Source of the DNA: Cudoniella acicularis
Lineage: Eukaryota > Ascomycota > Leotiomycetes > Helotiales > Helotiaceae
DNA: 45,782 nucleotides
Direction of reading: 5' to 3'
NCBI GenBank assembly: GCA_013054445.1
Contig: JAAMPI010000280.1
Span: 1 to 45,782, forward strand
Shown here: piece after piece, positions 1 to 10,125 of the stretch
How positions within the stretch are numbered: the stretch's first letter is position 1
Layout of the letters: each line of letters opens with the position of its first letter
Notes under the pieces: generated by a model
Database searches by the model: none
Told to the model about the DNA's origin: nothing
What the model saw: the letters and a program-made list of their open reading frames with translations, nothing else
Program-made: the position numbers and the translations under genes

Positions 1-1220
1 CCTCCAACTGCCCACTATCTTCTCCACCAACATCTCCATGTTCCTCACCTTCCGCCTCCTAACCGGCTTTCTCGGCAGTCCCTCCCTCGCCACTGGCGGC
101 GCGACAATCTCTGATATCCACGCCCCTTCGCACGTCGCATACGGGATTTGCATCTGGGGTTCTTTCGGTGTCTGTGGGCCTGTATTCGGACCTATAATTG
201 GTGGTTTTGTTGCCCCGGTGAAGGGCTGGCAATGGACGATTTGGATTATGATGTGGCTTTGCTCCTTCGTTTTTATCTTGATGTTTTTCTTCCTGCCCGA
301 AACTAGCGCTGAAAATATCCTTTACAAAAGAGCAAAACGTTTGAGAAAATCGACGGGAGATAAGCGGCTGAGAAGCCAATTTGAAATCGACACCAAACAT
401 TATACGACGAGAGATCAGTTGGTGGTTCTCGGCAGAGCATTCACGCTCACGTTCAAGGAACCTATTGTTTTCTTCATGGATTTATATACGGCTCTCCTTT
501 ACGGCGTGCTCTTCCTCTGGTTCGAATCCTTCCCTCTGGTATTCGGCGATATCTATCACTTCAATCCCGGCGAGCAAGGACTAGCATTCCTAGGTATTTT
601 CATGGGAGGCGTCATCCCCATACCCCTTTTCCTAATATGGGTAAAATACAACATCGTCCCTCAATTCACCAAGCCCGATTTCAAACCCGAAATGGTCCTC
701 CCACCAACGTTCCTCGGATCAGCAGCTCTCCCAATCTGTTTATTCTGGTATGGATGGTCTGCAAGAGAAAGTGTTCACTGGGTTATGCCTATTATCGGTT
801 CATCTTTCTTCACGGTGGGAATTGTTACGTTGTTTAATTCGGTGCTTAATTATTTGGGGATTGCGTATCCGCAGTATGCGGCGTCGATATTTGCTGGGAA
901 TGCGCTTTTTCGAGCGTCGTTTGGTGCGGTGTTTCCTCTATTTGTGAGTTACGTGCAGAATTGAAAGTTTATTCTTATGAGAGTTGTATCTAACCATAAA
1001 TGTTGGCAGGCGAGGCAGCTTTTCCATACATTGGGTATTGGGCCGGGCAATTCGCTTCTTGGCGGTATTGCAGTGTGCTTCATGCCGCTTCTATACATCT
1101 TTTATAAAGTAAGCCACAGTACTTGCTCTGGATTCACAGCTTTCAAACTTCGTCTTAACTATGAGATAGTATGGAGAAAAGATCCGTCATATGAGCAAGA
1201 ACGCCCGACACGATATTTAA
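1..1220 (+). CDS. MFS multidrug/H+ antiporter (DHA1 type), 5' end missing
   Basis: This is the C-terminal part (about 363 residues) of a 12-TM major facilitator of the fungal DHA1 drug/polyamine antiporter class, a plasma-membrane exporter. The frame is open from base 2, so the true start lies outside the window; the ATG at 38 is internal. Exons are <2-943, 1010-1108 and 1170-1220, with GT-AG introns 944-1009 and 1109-1169, both in phase 0. The motif RLLTGFLGSPSLATGG near the left edge is the conserved TM4-TM5 segment of FLR1/MDR1-like exporters. The end (GIGPGNSLLGG, then YGEKIRHMSKNARHDI) is the usual C-terminus of this group. Substrate cannot be told from sequence. It converges on the sugar transporter gene across a 393-base spacer. 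Confidence 0.85.
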
Positions 1221-1613
1221 AATAATTCGAGAATTGTGAATGGGGAAGATATCCTTGCCTTTTATGGCAGCTGGTAAAAGGGGTTGGGAGTTTAAGCGAG
1301 GAGGGAGGGGGTCGGGTGGAGTTGATATACTTCGTACTAATAGCTTTTGATCAAATAATACAAACAAGATTGAAGATAACGATGCTTGACTCCTAGATGT
1401 TGAAGACCTATGGAATTATGAATTATTTTAAGAAACTTGAATTAATTATGGTATCTCAAACTATCATCCATTGAAAAAAACAAAGCCTCGTCCTTTTGAC
1501 TTTCCTTCCTTCCCTACCAAAAGAGAACAAGTTCCAACGCCCGCCCCTCCATCCAATACATACATATTTACATCCACATCCCAACCTCTTATCGCTCTCA
1601 CCACATGACCCAA
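1221..1613. other. Convergent 3' intergenic spacer
   Basis: The region between two stop codons holds the 3' UTRs of the exporter (+) and the sugar transporter (-). It is AT-rich in the middle (about 1340-1480). No gene or repeat was recognised. Confidence 0.6.
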
Positions 1614-3445
1614 CTACACAGTCGTAGCCGGCACCTCCGCCGGATTCTCCGGAAACCGACTCTCATCATGAACCATCAACCCAGCACCACCGCCTTCTTG
1701 CTTTTTAACATCTATTCCCCCCTTCTTCAAAAATAGCCCATCAGTACCCACACCACTGACACCCTCAGCCCCCAAATCCTTCGGATCCCAACTCGCGCTC
1801 TTCCTTGGATTGACCTGCAAAACATACATGGTATCAATCTCCTCCAAACTACGATCCTTCGTCTCAATCATGAAGAAATAGACGATCCAGAAGAGCGCGA
1901 AACAGCAGAAGGCGAACACGAGGCCGTAGAAGTAGTCGATGGCGTCGGTGATGAAGGTCGTGAAGAAGGAAATGAGGAAGTTGAGGAGCCAGTTGGAGGC
2001 TGTGGCGAGCGCCATGCATGGGGCGCGATATCGGGCTGGGTAGAGCTCACCGACGACGGCCCAGACGAGGGGCCCCAGGTCGTGGCGAAGGCGACGATAA
2101 AGAGGCAGGTGAAGACGATGAGGACGGAACCTGCGGCGGGAGTGCTGAGGGGGTCGGAGGCTGAGAGCGCAAAGTGGCCGACGAAGGAGTAGACTAGGAA
2201 ACACATGCACATCCAAGCTGCGCCAATCATCAAGCTCTTTCTGCGTCCGCAGTTTTTGACGATCCAAAGACCACCGATAGTGGCGACCACGTTGACGGTT
2301 CCGAGAATGATGGATGTGATGTAAGAGTTGGAGATACCGGTGGATTTGAAAATGGTTGTGCCGTAGTAGAAGAAAAAATTGGCTCCAGTAAGCTGCTGGC
2401 CGGCTTGGAGGACCATGCCGAGAATCGTGCGGTAAAGCATTCGTGGGCCGGTGAAAATCTCGTACCATGGGTGATCACCACCTGCCTTTTCAGCTTGGAG
2501 CTTCTCTTCAATTTCTTGGATCTCGGCATCAATAAGCGGAGAATAGGCTTCGACTCCATTGAGACGAGCCATATTGCGGCGGGCTTCCTCTTCCCTACCC
2601 ATGCGGTATGCAAAACGTGGCGACTCTGGCATGAACAGAATACTGGTGCCAAGAATGATGGCCCAAAGTGCAGAAAGACCGTTTGGAATTCTCCATTGAG
2701 CCGAGTTGGTGTATGCAGCAGATGTGCCATAATTGATCTAGAACTGTCAGCGACGTCTTAGCAAGCCCAAGAAATGAACATACCATGTAAGCAGTCCAGA
2801 TGCCCAAAGTAATGAGCAATTGGTAAGAGCTGACAACTGCGGCACGAATAGCCTTTGGAACACTTTCACTCTGGTACATAGGCACACTGGTACTTAACGC
2901 ACCGATACCCAGTCCAGCAGTAAATCGTCCCATGGCGAATTGAACCCACTGCCTGCTACTCGTAATTTCAATCACAACACCAATGATGTAAAAGAACGCT
3001 GAAAAGGAAATCGTATATCGCCGTCCAATCTTGTCGCAAACCCATCCACTTGCCAAGCAGCCCACAAGGGTACCAGCACAGAGAAGAGCGACAATTGTAC
3101 CCTGTCGTACTGGAGTGAACTTTCCATCTTGACCAAAACGTTCGAGGAAATCGGTCATAGCGAGGAAACCTATATTCAAATTTAGGACGACGAAAGGGAA
3201 TTTTGGAGGGGGAACAAACCTGATATTTGACCAGATTCATATCCAAACATAAATCCACCTATTGAAGCAATTGCTCCCAGAAGAATGGCTTGCACGGTAA
3301 CATGGCCCTCATCCTCAAAATTGGCGACAGCATTTTTTCCTTCTAGAGAGTGTACACGAGCTGGGGTTCTAGACATGGGGGTTTTTGTCGGCGATTGCTT
3401 TTCAGCAGCGACAGCAGCCGCATCCTTCTTGCTGAAGAAGCCCAT
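1614..3445 (-). pseudogene. MFS sugar (hexose-type) transporter, one-base frameshift
   Basis: Exons 3445-3220, 3169-2784 and 2737-1614 join cleanly through GT-AG introns and give a sugar-porter-family transporter of about 578 residues if one base is supplied. Family marks are FGYESGQISG in TM1, DKIGRRYTIS after TM2, PESPRFAYRMGREEEA before the central loop, QQLTGANFFFYYG in TM7 and IETKDRSLEEIDTMY after TM12. At 2069-2076 (GGGGCCCC on +) the frame jumps: TTWGP is in one frame and LVWAVVGELYPARYRAPCM in another. One G/C is missing relative to the conserved WGPLVWAVVGE block. No intron can repair this, because both sides abut in the conserved motif. As written, the protein would lose the last four or so membrane segments. 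It is either a young pseudogene or a homopolymer error in the assembly; everything else in the gene is well kept, which makes an error a real possibility. Confidence 0.85.
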
Positions 3446-4407
3446 CCTGTTTTCTACAAGTGAGATTGTATCCAGGAAAGAATATTAGAAATGTTAGGAA
3501 TGTTAAAAACACCTGGGGAAAGAAAGGGAGATAAGGAGTTAGAAATCACTCTCATAAAAGAAAGTGCTGTTTGTGGAGCATCCCCTTGAGCTACTCGAAG
3601 GGTCCTAAGAAGTCCGAGACCGAGGGACCAAAAGAGCCAAGAGCAGCGCTTGTGGCACAACTAACCTTTCCATTTTCACTTCATCCAACAAATTCTCTAC
3701 ATTTTCATGACTACTTACGCAAGGGCCAAGGCCCATAGCATCATTCCAGGAACACTACGCACGAACGGGTTCTTCTTAGTGGACAGTAGTGGATACAATT
3801 TCTCGTTCAAGTCGAATTTCGAAAGCAGAAAAAAAAGTCGAGGTCCATCAAACGCCCGCGCCCTGTCGATCCACCTCTATCAAGGGATCCACCTTCAAGC
3901 TACCAAGCTTCACCCGAAGCCCTTCCGAGACTGATCTCACGCTAAAAGATGAAAATGACGACGGTGTGGATCTTGATCTTGGCTTATGTTCGGTATTATC
4001 CCAGCTTCCGACTTCCTTGATAACAGAAACTTCTTGATAGGACGAGGGCGGTTGAACGGCATTGATACGCGAGGAACTGCTGAGAGGTGCATTATAACTT
4101 ATGCACAAGTCTTCTGACTCTAAGTTCTTAATCAGAATCATGAGATGCGTTTAAAGTTCCGGATTGGAAATCCCGAATAACGGGGCATGGCGGCATGGCC
4201 GGATTCGTGATGTCCACTCGCAAGCTGACGGGAAGTTTGCAAAGTCATGAACTGTTATTTTCTAAGCATTAATTAGTTGCCCTCAGGTCTCAAAGAAATC
4301 AACCTGACCAACTCCCCTAATGCTCACCCACTTTCATCGCCGCATTGCTTTTCTCCCCCTTAGCCGTTCTCCATTCGCCTCTCCCCGACGGACAAGACTT
4401 CCTGCTC
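3446..4407. other. Intergenic: sugar transporter promoter and tyrosinase 3' region
   Basis: A 962-base gap between the start of the sugar transporter (-) and the stop of the tyrosinase (-). A Ser-rich open frame at 3848-4141 (-) shows no recognisable motif or splice context. No gene is supported. Confidence 0.5.
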
Positions 4408-5518
4408 TCAATACTTGTAACACAACAAATCCGTCTCAGTACTCATCACCTGCCAAACGGGTATATCCTGGGCAAAACCTGCCATGTACATCAAATCATT
4501 CAATGTTGCATCTGGATTGGCGAGCGGATCTTTTATGGAGGTCCTTGGTCCTTCGTATGCCCATAGTCTGTTGGGCTCGTCCATCTTCTGCCAAATCCAC
4601 CATAATCGATCAACTTGTGTATGGTGAATGACGAAAAGCGGATCTGTGAAGCATTAACATCTCTTCATGATGAAAAACATGTATGTCTTGCCATTCGGGG
4701 AAGTTGTCTGCGGCATATCCCCATTCACTCCGTCATGAATACCAAGGTGCGGCCCTTTGTATAAGGAGGAACTGAAATCGAAAAATCTTGAATATGACGT
4801 GGTCTCAGACACAGCTGTTGGTGTCCATGTGTAGTTGAACATCGTAGGTGAGTCGCAAGTGAAGCAGCGCGATATAGAGTGTGACTCCGCACGGTTTGCA
4901 TAATACGCAGGTCTCAGCGAGGCAAAAGGTCCAGATGAGACGCACTGTTGAGGTAATCCCTTGATGAGTTGACAGTTGGGGCTCTGGGTTCCATCACCAC
5001 CAATTCCTTTGACCGGATCCCATATTGCTGCGTTGAATGGATCTGCTGCATCCAAGGTCCAATCCCAGTACCTGCAGAGTGAGAATTTATTCACTCATAC
5101 GAATCGGAAAACCTACAAGAGAGGGCCACCATATCCGCATTCTTTCAAAGCGAGTTCATACAAATGTATGAAATACCTATGCCAAGGCAGGAATGCTGCC
5201 GTGGTGAAGTCCCCCTTTATATGCACTACGAAGGTCAGCCAAGACGCTCCAACTTAGATTGAAAATCCACATACCTTCATCAAATACGAGCGCGTGGATG
5301 TAACTGAAATCGTCATAAAGCGTGGTACTCAAACCAATCTTTGAAGGCTTTGTGGGCAAACATTGTGCGGCCTTGATGTATTCGTCTCTTTCACTCTGCG
5401 ACACAGAATTCCATTCTTTTCGAAGCACCGGATTTTCACATGCAGAAATAACAGGCCGCAAGAATATGGCGAGTGTTGAAAGTACCATCACAAGACGTTG
5501 GGTTTTCAGAAAGACCAT
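4408..5518 (-). CDS. Short secreted tyrosinase (type-3 copper oxidase)
   Basis: Exons 5518-5275, 5225-5117, 5071-4692 and 4643-4408 give about 322 residues. An N-terminal signal peptide (hydrophobic LVMVLSTLAIFL, cleavage near VISA/CEN) marks secretion. The domain follows the short ascomycete tyrosinase plan: YDDFSYIHALV, then AAFLPWHRYFIHLYE (CuA), LLYWDWTLDAADPF, GPHLGIHDGVNGDM (CuB first histidines), DPLFVIHHTQVDRLWW (CuB last histidine) and a terminal LCYKY. The enzyme would oxidise phenols or o-diphenols to quinones outside the cell. Introns 1 and 2 are GT-AG. Intron 3 (4691-4644, 48 nt) has a GC donor and is required to join SPN to DPLFVIHH; without it the frame ends before the CuB HH. 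The second CuA histidine is unusually placed: H83 lies 14 residues before the LPWH histidine, not the usual nine. Confidence 0.88.
4644..4691 (-). other. GC-AG intron in the tyrosinase gene
   Basis: The donor reads AATG/GCAAGA and the acceptor TTCACAG/ATCC. Splicing restores the invariant SPNDPLF motif in phase 1. There is no GT donor nearby that gives the same protein. An in-frame TAA inside it (ATG AAG AGA TGT TAA) would otherwise truncate the enzyme. Confidence 0.8.
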
Positions 5519-6134
5519 ATTGAGTTCTGGGTCGGTATGATATGTTCTAACAATCGTGTATGCTTTTACTATACGATAACTATGTTAGCCAAGAACATTT
5601 CTGCACTGCCATTCTGATGGACAAAGCATTCTCAATGTGGGTAAGAAGCGATGCAAGGAGAATTAGACTCTACTCGCAGGTTGAGAGGGTGGGATCAAAT
5701 GAGCATACCTTGAATCGTCGTCCTGCCGCCGATTTCGACCAGAGCCACCCCAGCAGTGGAGCCGGCTGTCTTGAGAGGGCGAGAACAGCTGCAATCGCAG
5801 CGGTATCCGCTGGTCACAGTAAACGCTGCTATTGAAAGGATAATATTGAGATAAGTTGCGAACCCGGTCGTCAGCGGGTAAGAATATGTGTAAAGAGTTG
5901 GAAACTGAAGAACGGATGTGCGGAAAATGGAGCATTGAAGATAATCTGAAAGGGTAGGCAGGTCGTTTGACTCGTTCCTTCTCTGCTTAACGGCTGGCCA
6001 ACTAAGCAACCAAAAGAGCAGGTGCAAACATGAGATGGAAAGAGACGAGTTAAAGGCACAGGGAAAATTAAACGGCGTGAATGGAAGAGCCGGGTTTCCA
6101 TTGCATTTTTTTAATTACCATTATATCTCCAGTT
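5519..6134. other. Intergenic: tyrosinase promoter and xylanase 3' region
   Basis: A 616-base gap. Several short minus-strand frames (5663-6101) overlap one another, none with a recognisable domain. I read it as upstream sequence of the tyrosinase. Confidence 0.5.
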
Positions 6135-7546
6135 TCAAATGAAGAGTAAAGTGCTATATAAAGATGAAATGAATATGGCCGTAAAGAGCAAGAACATTGA
6201 TGAATCTGAGGAGCTCGTTGCCGAGACGAATGTCTGCTTTGGGCTCGAAGGTGTAGCTGTTGGGACCGTAGTGGAAGCATTCGTAGAGTTTGTCTGAGCA
6301 AAAATGCCCCCATCCTTCGTACTTGTTGCATTGGCTTTTGCTCCAGTGAGAGCAGCTACGACAGCGAAATACGCTGGCTTGCGGACGAGGTTGGCGTCAA
6401 ACAAACATGCGGATCCTGTTCCAGGAAATGTTGATGGAACCCAAGAATACTGTTCAAAATTAGAAAACAACTTGAGTGTTAGAAAATTGACATGCCTTGT
6501 CATCAAAGTCCCACACAGTTATTCCTACACAATCCTTGACAGCCACACATGCTGCTACGGTATTCTGATAATCAGTACTTTGCTGTGTGGTCTGGGCCGC
6601 TGTGACCGGCAAATTCATGCGAACGTCCAATTCTGTGATTGCAACCTCAACACCTAGAGCAGTAAATGACTCGAGATTGGCAACCTGGACTGCTTTGGAC
6701 GGTGTGGAGCCGACAACAAAATGGCTTTGCAACCCCACGCCGTCGATCTTAGTTCCGGAGGCTTTTAAGGACTTCACGAGACTCAAAACAGCGGTCGTTT
6801 TCACGCCCGGCGTCTCGATGCTGAAATCGTTGTAGTATAATTTAACGTCCGGATCTGCGGCTGCGGCGGTCTCGAAGGCGATTCTGATATAATCTGGCCC
6901 AATTGTCTGGAAGAACACGTCATTTCGAAAAGTCCCATTCGCTTCGAACGCCTCGTTTACAACATCCCAGGCGTAACATTGGCCTTTGTAGTGTGTAACT
7001 TCACTCGTAACATGGTTCTGGAGGGCTGCCACGAGCGTTGCGTTCGTCCAGGTTCCATCAGTAACTAAACCAGTTAGTTATTAAGCCAATACTGCTCAAC
7101 GGTTCAATTCGTACCCCATGCTGGCAATTGCTGAAACCACACTAAATTATGACATCTCAGAAGTTGCGAGTTCTTCTTCGCAAGTGCTGTAATAACATCT
7201 CCCTCCGCAAAAGAGAATGTAGCCGGACCTGGCTGAATCGCATCCCACTACTAACTTATCAGCACATGTACTCGAACTGCCACCACAAGATGCCCTGCCT
7301 TTTGTGAATTCCCCGGTGTTATTTGACCAAATTCGCTGGTATTCGAGAGGGCAGCGACGAGAGCGGTGTCGTTGAGTTCGGGGTTGTCTGTTGCGGTACC
7401 AAAGTATTTCAGACCCTACAAACACACGTGAGTATCCCGTTAACTCTGCAGGTTAGATCACGACTTACAGCTGCTTTGGCAAGAGTATTAAGTTGAGCGT
7501 ATGCCACAGGGACAACAAACGGAAGAATGAGTGTAGAGAAATACAT
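6135..7546 (-). CDS. GH10 endo-beta-1,4-xylanase with GPI-type C-terminus
   Basis: Exons 7546-7469, 7415-7299, 7247-7115, 7064-6496 and 6449-6135 encode about 403 residues. A signal peptide ([17 protein letters not shown]) precedes a complete GH10 barrel: [39 protein letters not shown], the acid/base WDVVNEAF (E about 147), the nucleophile [10 protein letters not shown] (E about 254) and VWDFDDKYSWVP. It cleaves xylan backbones outside the cell. After the catalytic domain comes a Ser/Thr-rich tail of some 45 residues ending in SSSDSS plus a hydrophobic stretch ([18 protein letters not shown]), the layout of a GPI-anchor signal, so the enzyme may be held on the membrane or wall. Introns 1 and 3 are GT-AG; introns 2 (7298-7248) and 4 (6495-6450) use GC donors, each needed to keep the conserved core intact. 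It is divergent from the amidohydrolase gene. Confidence 0.92.
6450..6495 (-). other. GC-AG intron 4 of the xylanase gene
   Basis: Donor GACAAG/GCATGT, acceptor TTGAACAG/TATTCT, phase 0, 46 nt. It joins VWDFDDK to [10 protein letters not shown], the standard end of the GH10 barrel. A GT four bases downstream of the donor gives the wrong phase. Confidence 0.78.
7248..7298 (-). other. GC-AG intron 2 of the xylanase gene
   Basis: Donor CAAAAG/GCAGGG, acceptor TTAGTAG/TGGGAT, phase 0. Splicing gives the conserved GH10 block GNSQ-KWD. The nearest GT donors downstream would insert non-conserved residues or change frame. Confidence 0.75.
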
Positions 7547-8266
7547 TATTAAGGAGAGTTTGGAACAAAAGCCGCAATTCTAAAGATTTCGCAGAAACTG
7601 AGAACAGAAAAGGATAGGAAGAACCCTGGCTAGCAGAAGGAAGATAACATAGATATACTTCCCAGCTTTCAATGTCGACATCGGAGGCTCGACCTTCCCC
7701 AGATCATCAACTGCTCACGCCCACCTTCGGAAACCATATTAGGCAAATTTGGGACGAGCGCTTCATTGCATGATCTGCCATGGCCAGAACGGTATATAGA
7801 AGAGCTGGTATGAGATGGCAGTTTCAATGCAGAGGCGAATTGTACCTGAAGATCATCGTCGGATGTCAATCTGTGACGCGACTTGGCGGCAGCGAACTGG
7901 CCGAGTTTGACATGGGAGGGGAACGGCCCAGTCACAGCGCGAGACGATGCTTCTTACAATGCGGTCGCAATTGTTCGTGATGCGCGGTGATGGGTCATTT
8001 GATGCGGTCCTGAGGGTTCTTGAGTCTCCGGAATAGTTTCTGCGAGGCCATTAAAAGTGGGAGGAGGATCATCAAGGGAGCCGCGAGAGATGTTGCGACG
8101 CGCCAAAGCCGAAGGCCACGGCCCGCCGGCGAAGATAGCCTGACATGAGCAGGCCAGCTTCTTGGGTTCAGAACAGCCTCAAGTGAATCTAGAGCCCAAG
8201 AGCCAATTGATGCTGGAAGAGAGGTTTTGTTTCATTCTTTCATGCCGGATTTCGAGAGACGAAAAT
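7547..8266. other. Divergent promoter region, xylanase / amidohydrolase
   Basis: A 720-base gap between two diverging genes. An 88-codon minus-strand frame (7669-7935) has no recognisable motif, and the frame of the amidohydrolase stays open upstream to about 8162 without similarity to the family. Nothing else was identified. Confidence 0.5.
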
Positions 8267-9626
8267 ATGGCCAACATCAATATCCTCAAGTTTGGAGTTT
8301 CGTCGCCTGCAGACATATCTCCCTTGACGGCTCTGAAAGCTGCCGGATACGATTCTGGCGATATAATTGCTGTGATAGGGAAGTCTGAGGGTGAGTGTCT
8401 TCTGCTTGGCATATGTTTTGAGGCCAGAAGTATCTGACTATCTCGTTCAGATGAGAAGAGGCGAAAGTAGCCACTCATCTTTCTTCATATTTCCAGATTG
8501 AATGCTAATCCGGCCTTTTGACTGCCCCCTTTTCAAATCACGTCCATGAAAACGATACATCTCATTATCTATCACACTTCTACCATCAGTCACAGCTGAC
8601 ATTTCAAGGCAACGGATGTGTCAACGATTTCTCCCGCACTCTCAGCACACATATCTACGAACCACTGATACCCGAATCAGCTGTCACCATCTTCTCAGGA
8701 GGTCGGTTAAATCTCATCCCTTTTCTCTTCCAGCTAACGCAAGGCAGGCACTGAAGGGGTCTTGAGTCCCCACGTGACATTTATTGTCAAGGAAAACAAT
8801 GTGACGGGTCTACAGGCAGCAGCCGGACATACTCGCCTTCTCGAGCCTCACGAAATTGGCAAACCGGAACATGCTATGCAGGTTGCTTCTTCCGTCCGCG
8901 AGATTTTGAGCCAAGCCGGCATTCCAAAGGATAACGTGCATCTCGTACTGATAAAATGTCCTCTCCTGACATCAGAGAAGGTAGAATCCATCAAAGCTGC
9001 CTCCAAAGTTCCCGTCACCACGGATACATACGAGTCAATGGCCAAATCCCGTTACGCGTCTGCACTTGGAGTTGCCGTTGCTCTTGACGAACTCCAAGAA
9101 AGTGAGCTCGATGAGGCAATACGGAGCTACAAGACGTGGAGTTCAAAAGCAAGCTGCAGCTCTGGCGCTGAGCTTGAAGACTGCCACATACTTATTATAG
9201 CATCAGGGCCGTCTTCCGGTAATCTGCGTGCCGCCTCTAGTTACATGAATGATGCGATCGATGCAAGGGCAATCTTGCAGATTTTGGAGCGGGTCAAAAG
9301 TGAGCATGGCCATGTGCTTCAGATTTTTGTCAAGGCAGAAGCAGACCCAAGTAATAAAATACGTGGTAAGAGGCATACGATGAACAATGACAGCGATATA
9401 CATAGTACGCGACATGCAAGAGCGGCAGTGGGAGGGTTGATTGCGGGGTTGGTTGGGGAAACTCAGATATATGTTAGTGGTAGGTACCAACGCAAGATCC
9501 CGAACCACCAGCAGCCTTGCTGATAGGTATGCAGGTGGTGCAGAAGGACAGGGCCCCCCTGGCGGTGGAAGCCTAACGGTCTTTTATTCTGTGGCGGAAA
9601 CAAGTGTCCCTGAAAGTTCGGGATAG
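8267..9626 (+). CDS. Ring-opening amidohydrolase (cyanuric acid hydrolase / barbiturase family)
   Basis: Exons 8267-8390, 8609-8701, 8748-9479 and 9535-9626 encode about 346 residues, close to the 350-370 usual for AtzD/TrzD-type enzymes. These hydrolytically open cyanuric acid or barbituric acid. The family has three similar repeat units, each giving one Lys and one Ser to the active site, and all six are visible: AVIGKSEGNG (K39) and FSGGTEGVLSPH (S71); VLIKCPLLT and SCSSGAELED; FVKAEADPS and VSGGAEGQGPPGGG. RGKRHTMNNDSDIHS and GPPGGG (metal-site loop) are also kept. I chose the ATG at 8267 because it matches the usual family N-terminus. Intron 1 (8391-8608) is 218 nt, much longer than its neighbours, but is fixed by the GKSEG-NGCVNDF junction. 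The two substrates cannot be separated by eye. No partner gene of triazine or pyrimidine breakdown lies nearby. Confidence 0.9.
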
Positions 9627-10125
9627 AGAATGTTTACAGATGTTCATACGATGGGTTGATGTCGTCTAATCAGGCTGCCGGTTCGGCATCTGGCTAAAAC
9701 AATTAGATGAAAACGTCTTTGCCCAGAATTATGAGCCGAAGTCTTTTCTATTTTAAACTTTTTGGATTTCTGATTGTCCAATCATTTCTTTACGTTTATT
9801 CGCTACGCTTCATTTATGCTTATTAGTTTTTGGTTTGTGTTGATTGCGTAGTTACTTTGCAAATTGCCTGCATCTTCTTTCTGGCGACCTAGAATTCTGG
9901 CATTATCGCAACTCGTATCGTTATCGCGGCGTCCGGAAGATCACCAGATCATTTAAAATGTTATTATTTTATTTCTACAAGAAGGCAGCAATGTTCCAGG
10001 ATACTTGGCTTCAGGCCCAGACTTTTCAACTCCATATAAAGTTTTCACGTCAAAGGCTTGGCCGTTGGTAAGCATAAATCACAGGGTCGATTAGCGTCTT
10101 GGAACTGATTTCAATAGACATCAAA
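9627..10125 (+). other. Intergenic with promoter of the repeat protein
   Basis: About 500 bases, AT-rich between 9700 and 9860. It contains a CCATATAAAG box at about 10032, roughly 95 bases before the chosen start of the next gene, in a plausible TATA position. No gene was seen. Confidence 0.45.

Noticed and set aside
520..535. GGTTCGAATCC, a tRNA T-loop-like word
   Set aside because: It lies inside the coding sequence of the MFS exporter (WFESFP), and no tRNA cloverleaf surrounds it.
3848..4141. Ser-rich 97-codon minus-strand frame
   Set aside because: Low complexity and no family match; it could be a fragment but cannot be supported.
7669..7935. 88-codon minus-strand frame in the xylanase/amidohydrolase promoter
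   Set aside because: No motif; it sits in the divergent promoter and lacks a plausible splice partner.
10099..10125. Earlier in-frame ATG of the repeat protein
   Set aside because: It would place nine polar residues before the signal peptide; the ATG at 10126 gives a standard secretion signal.
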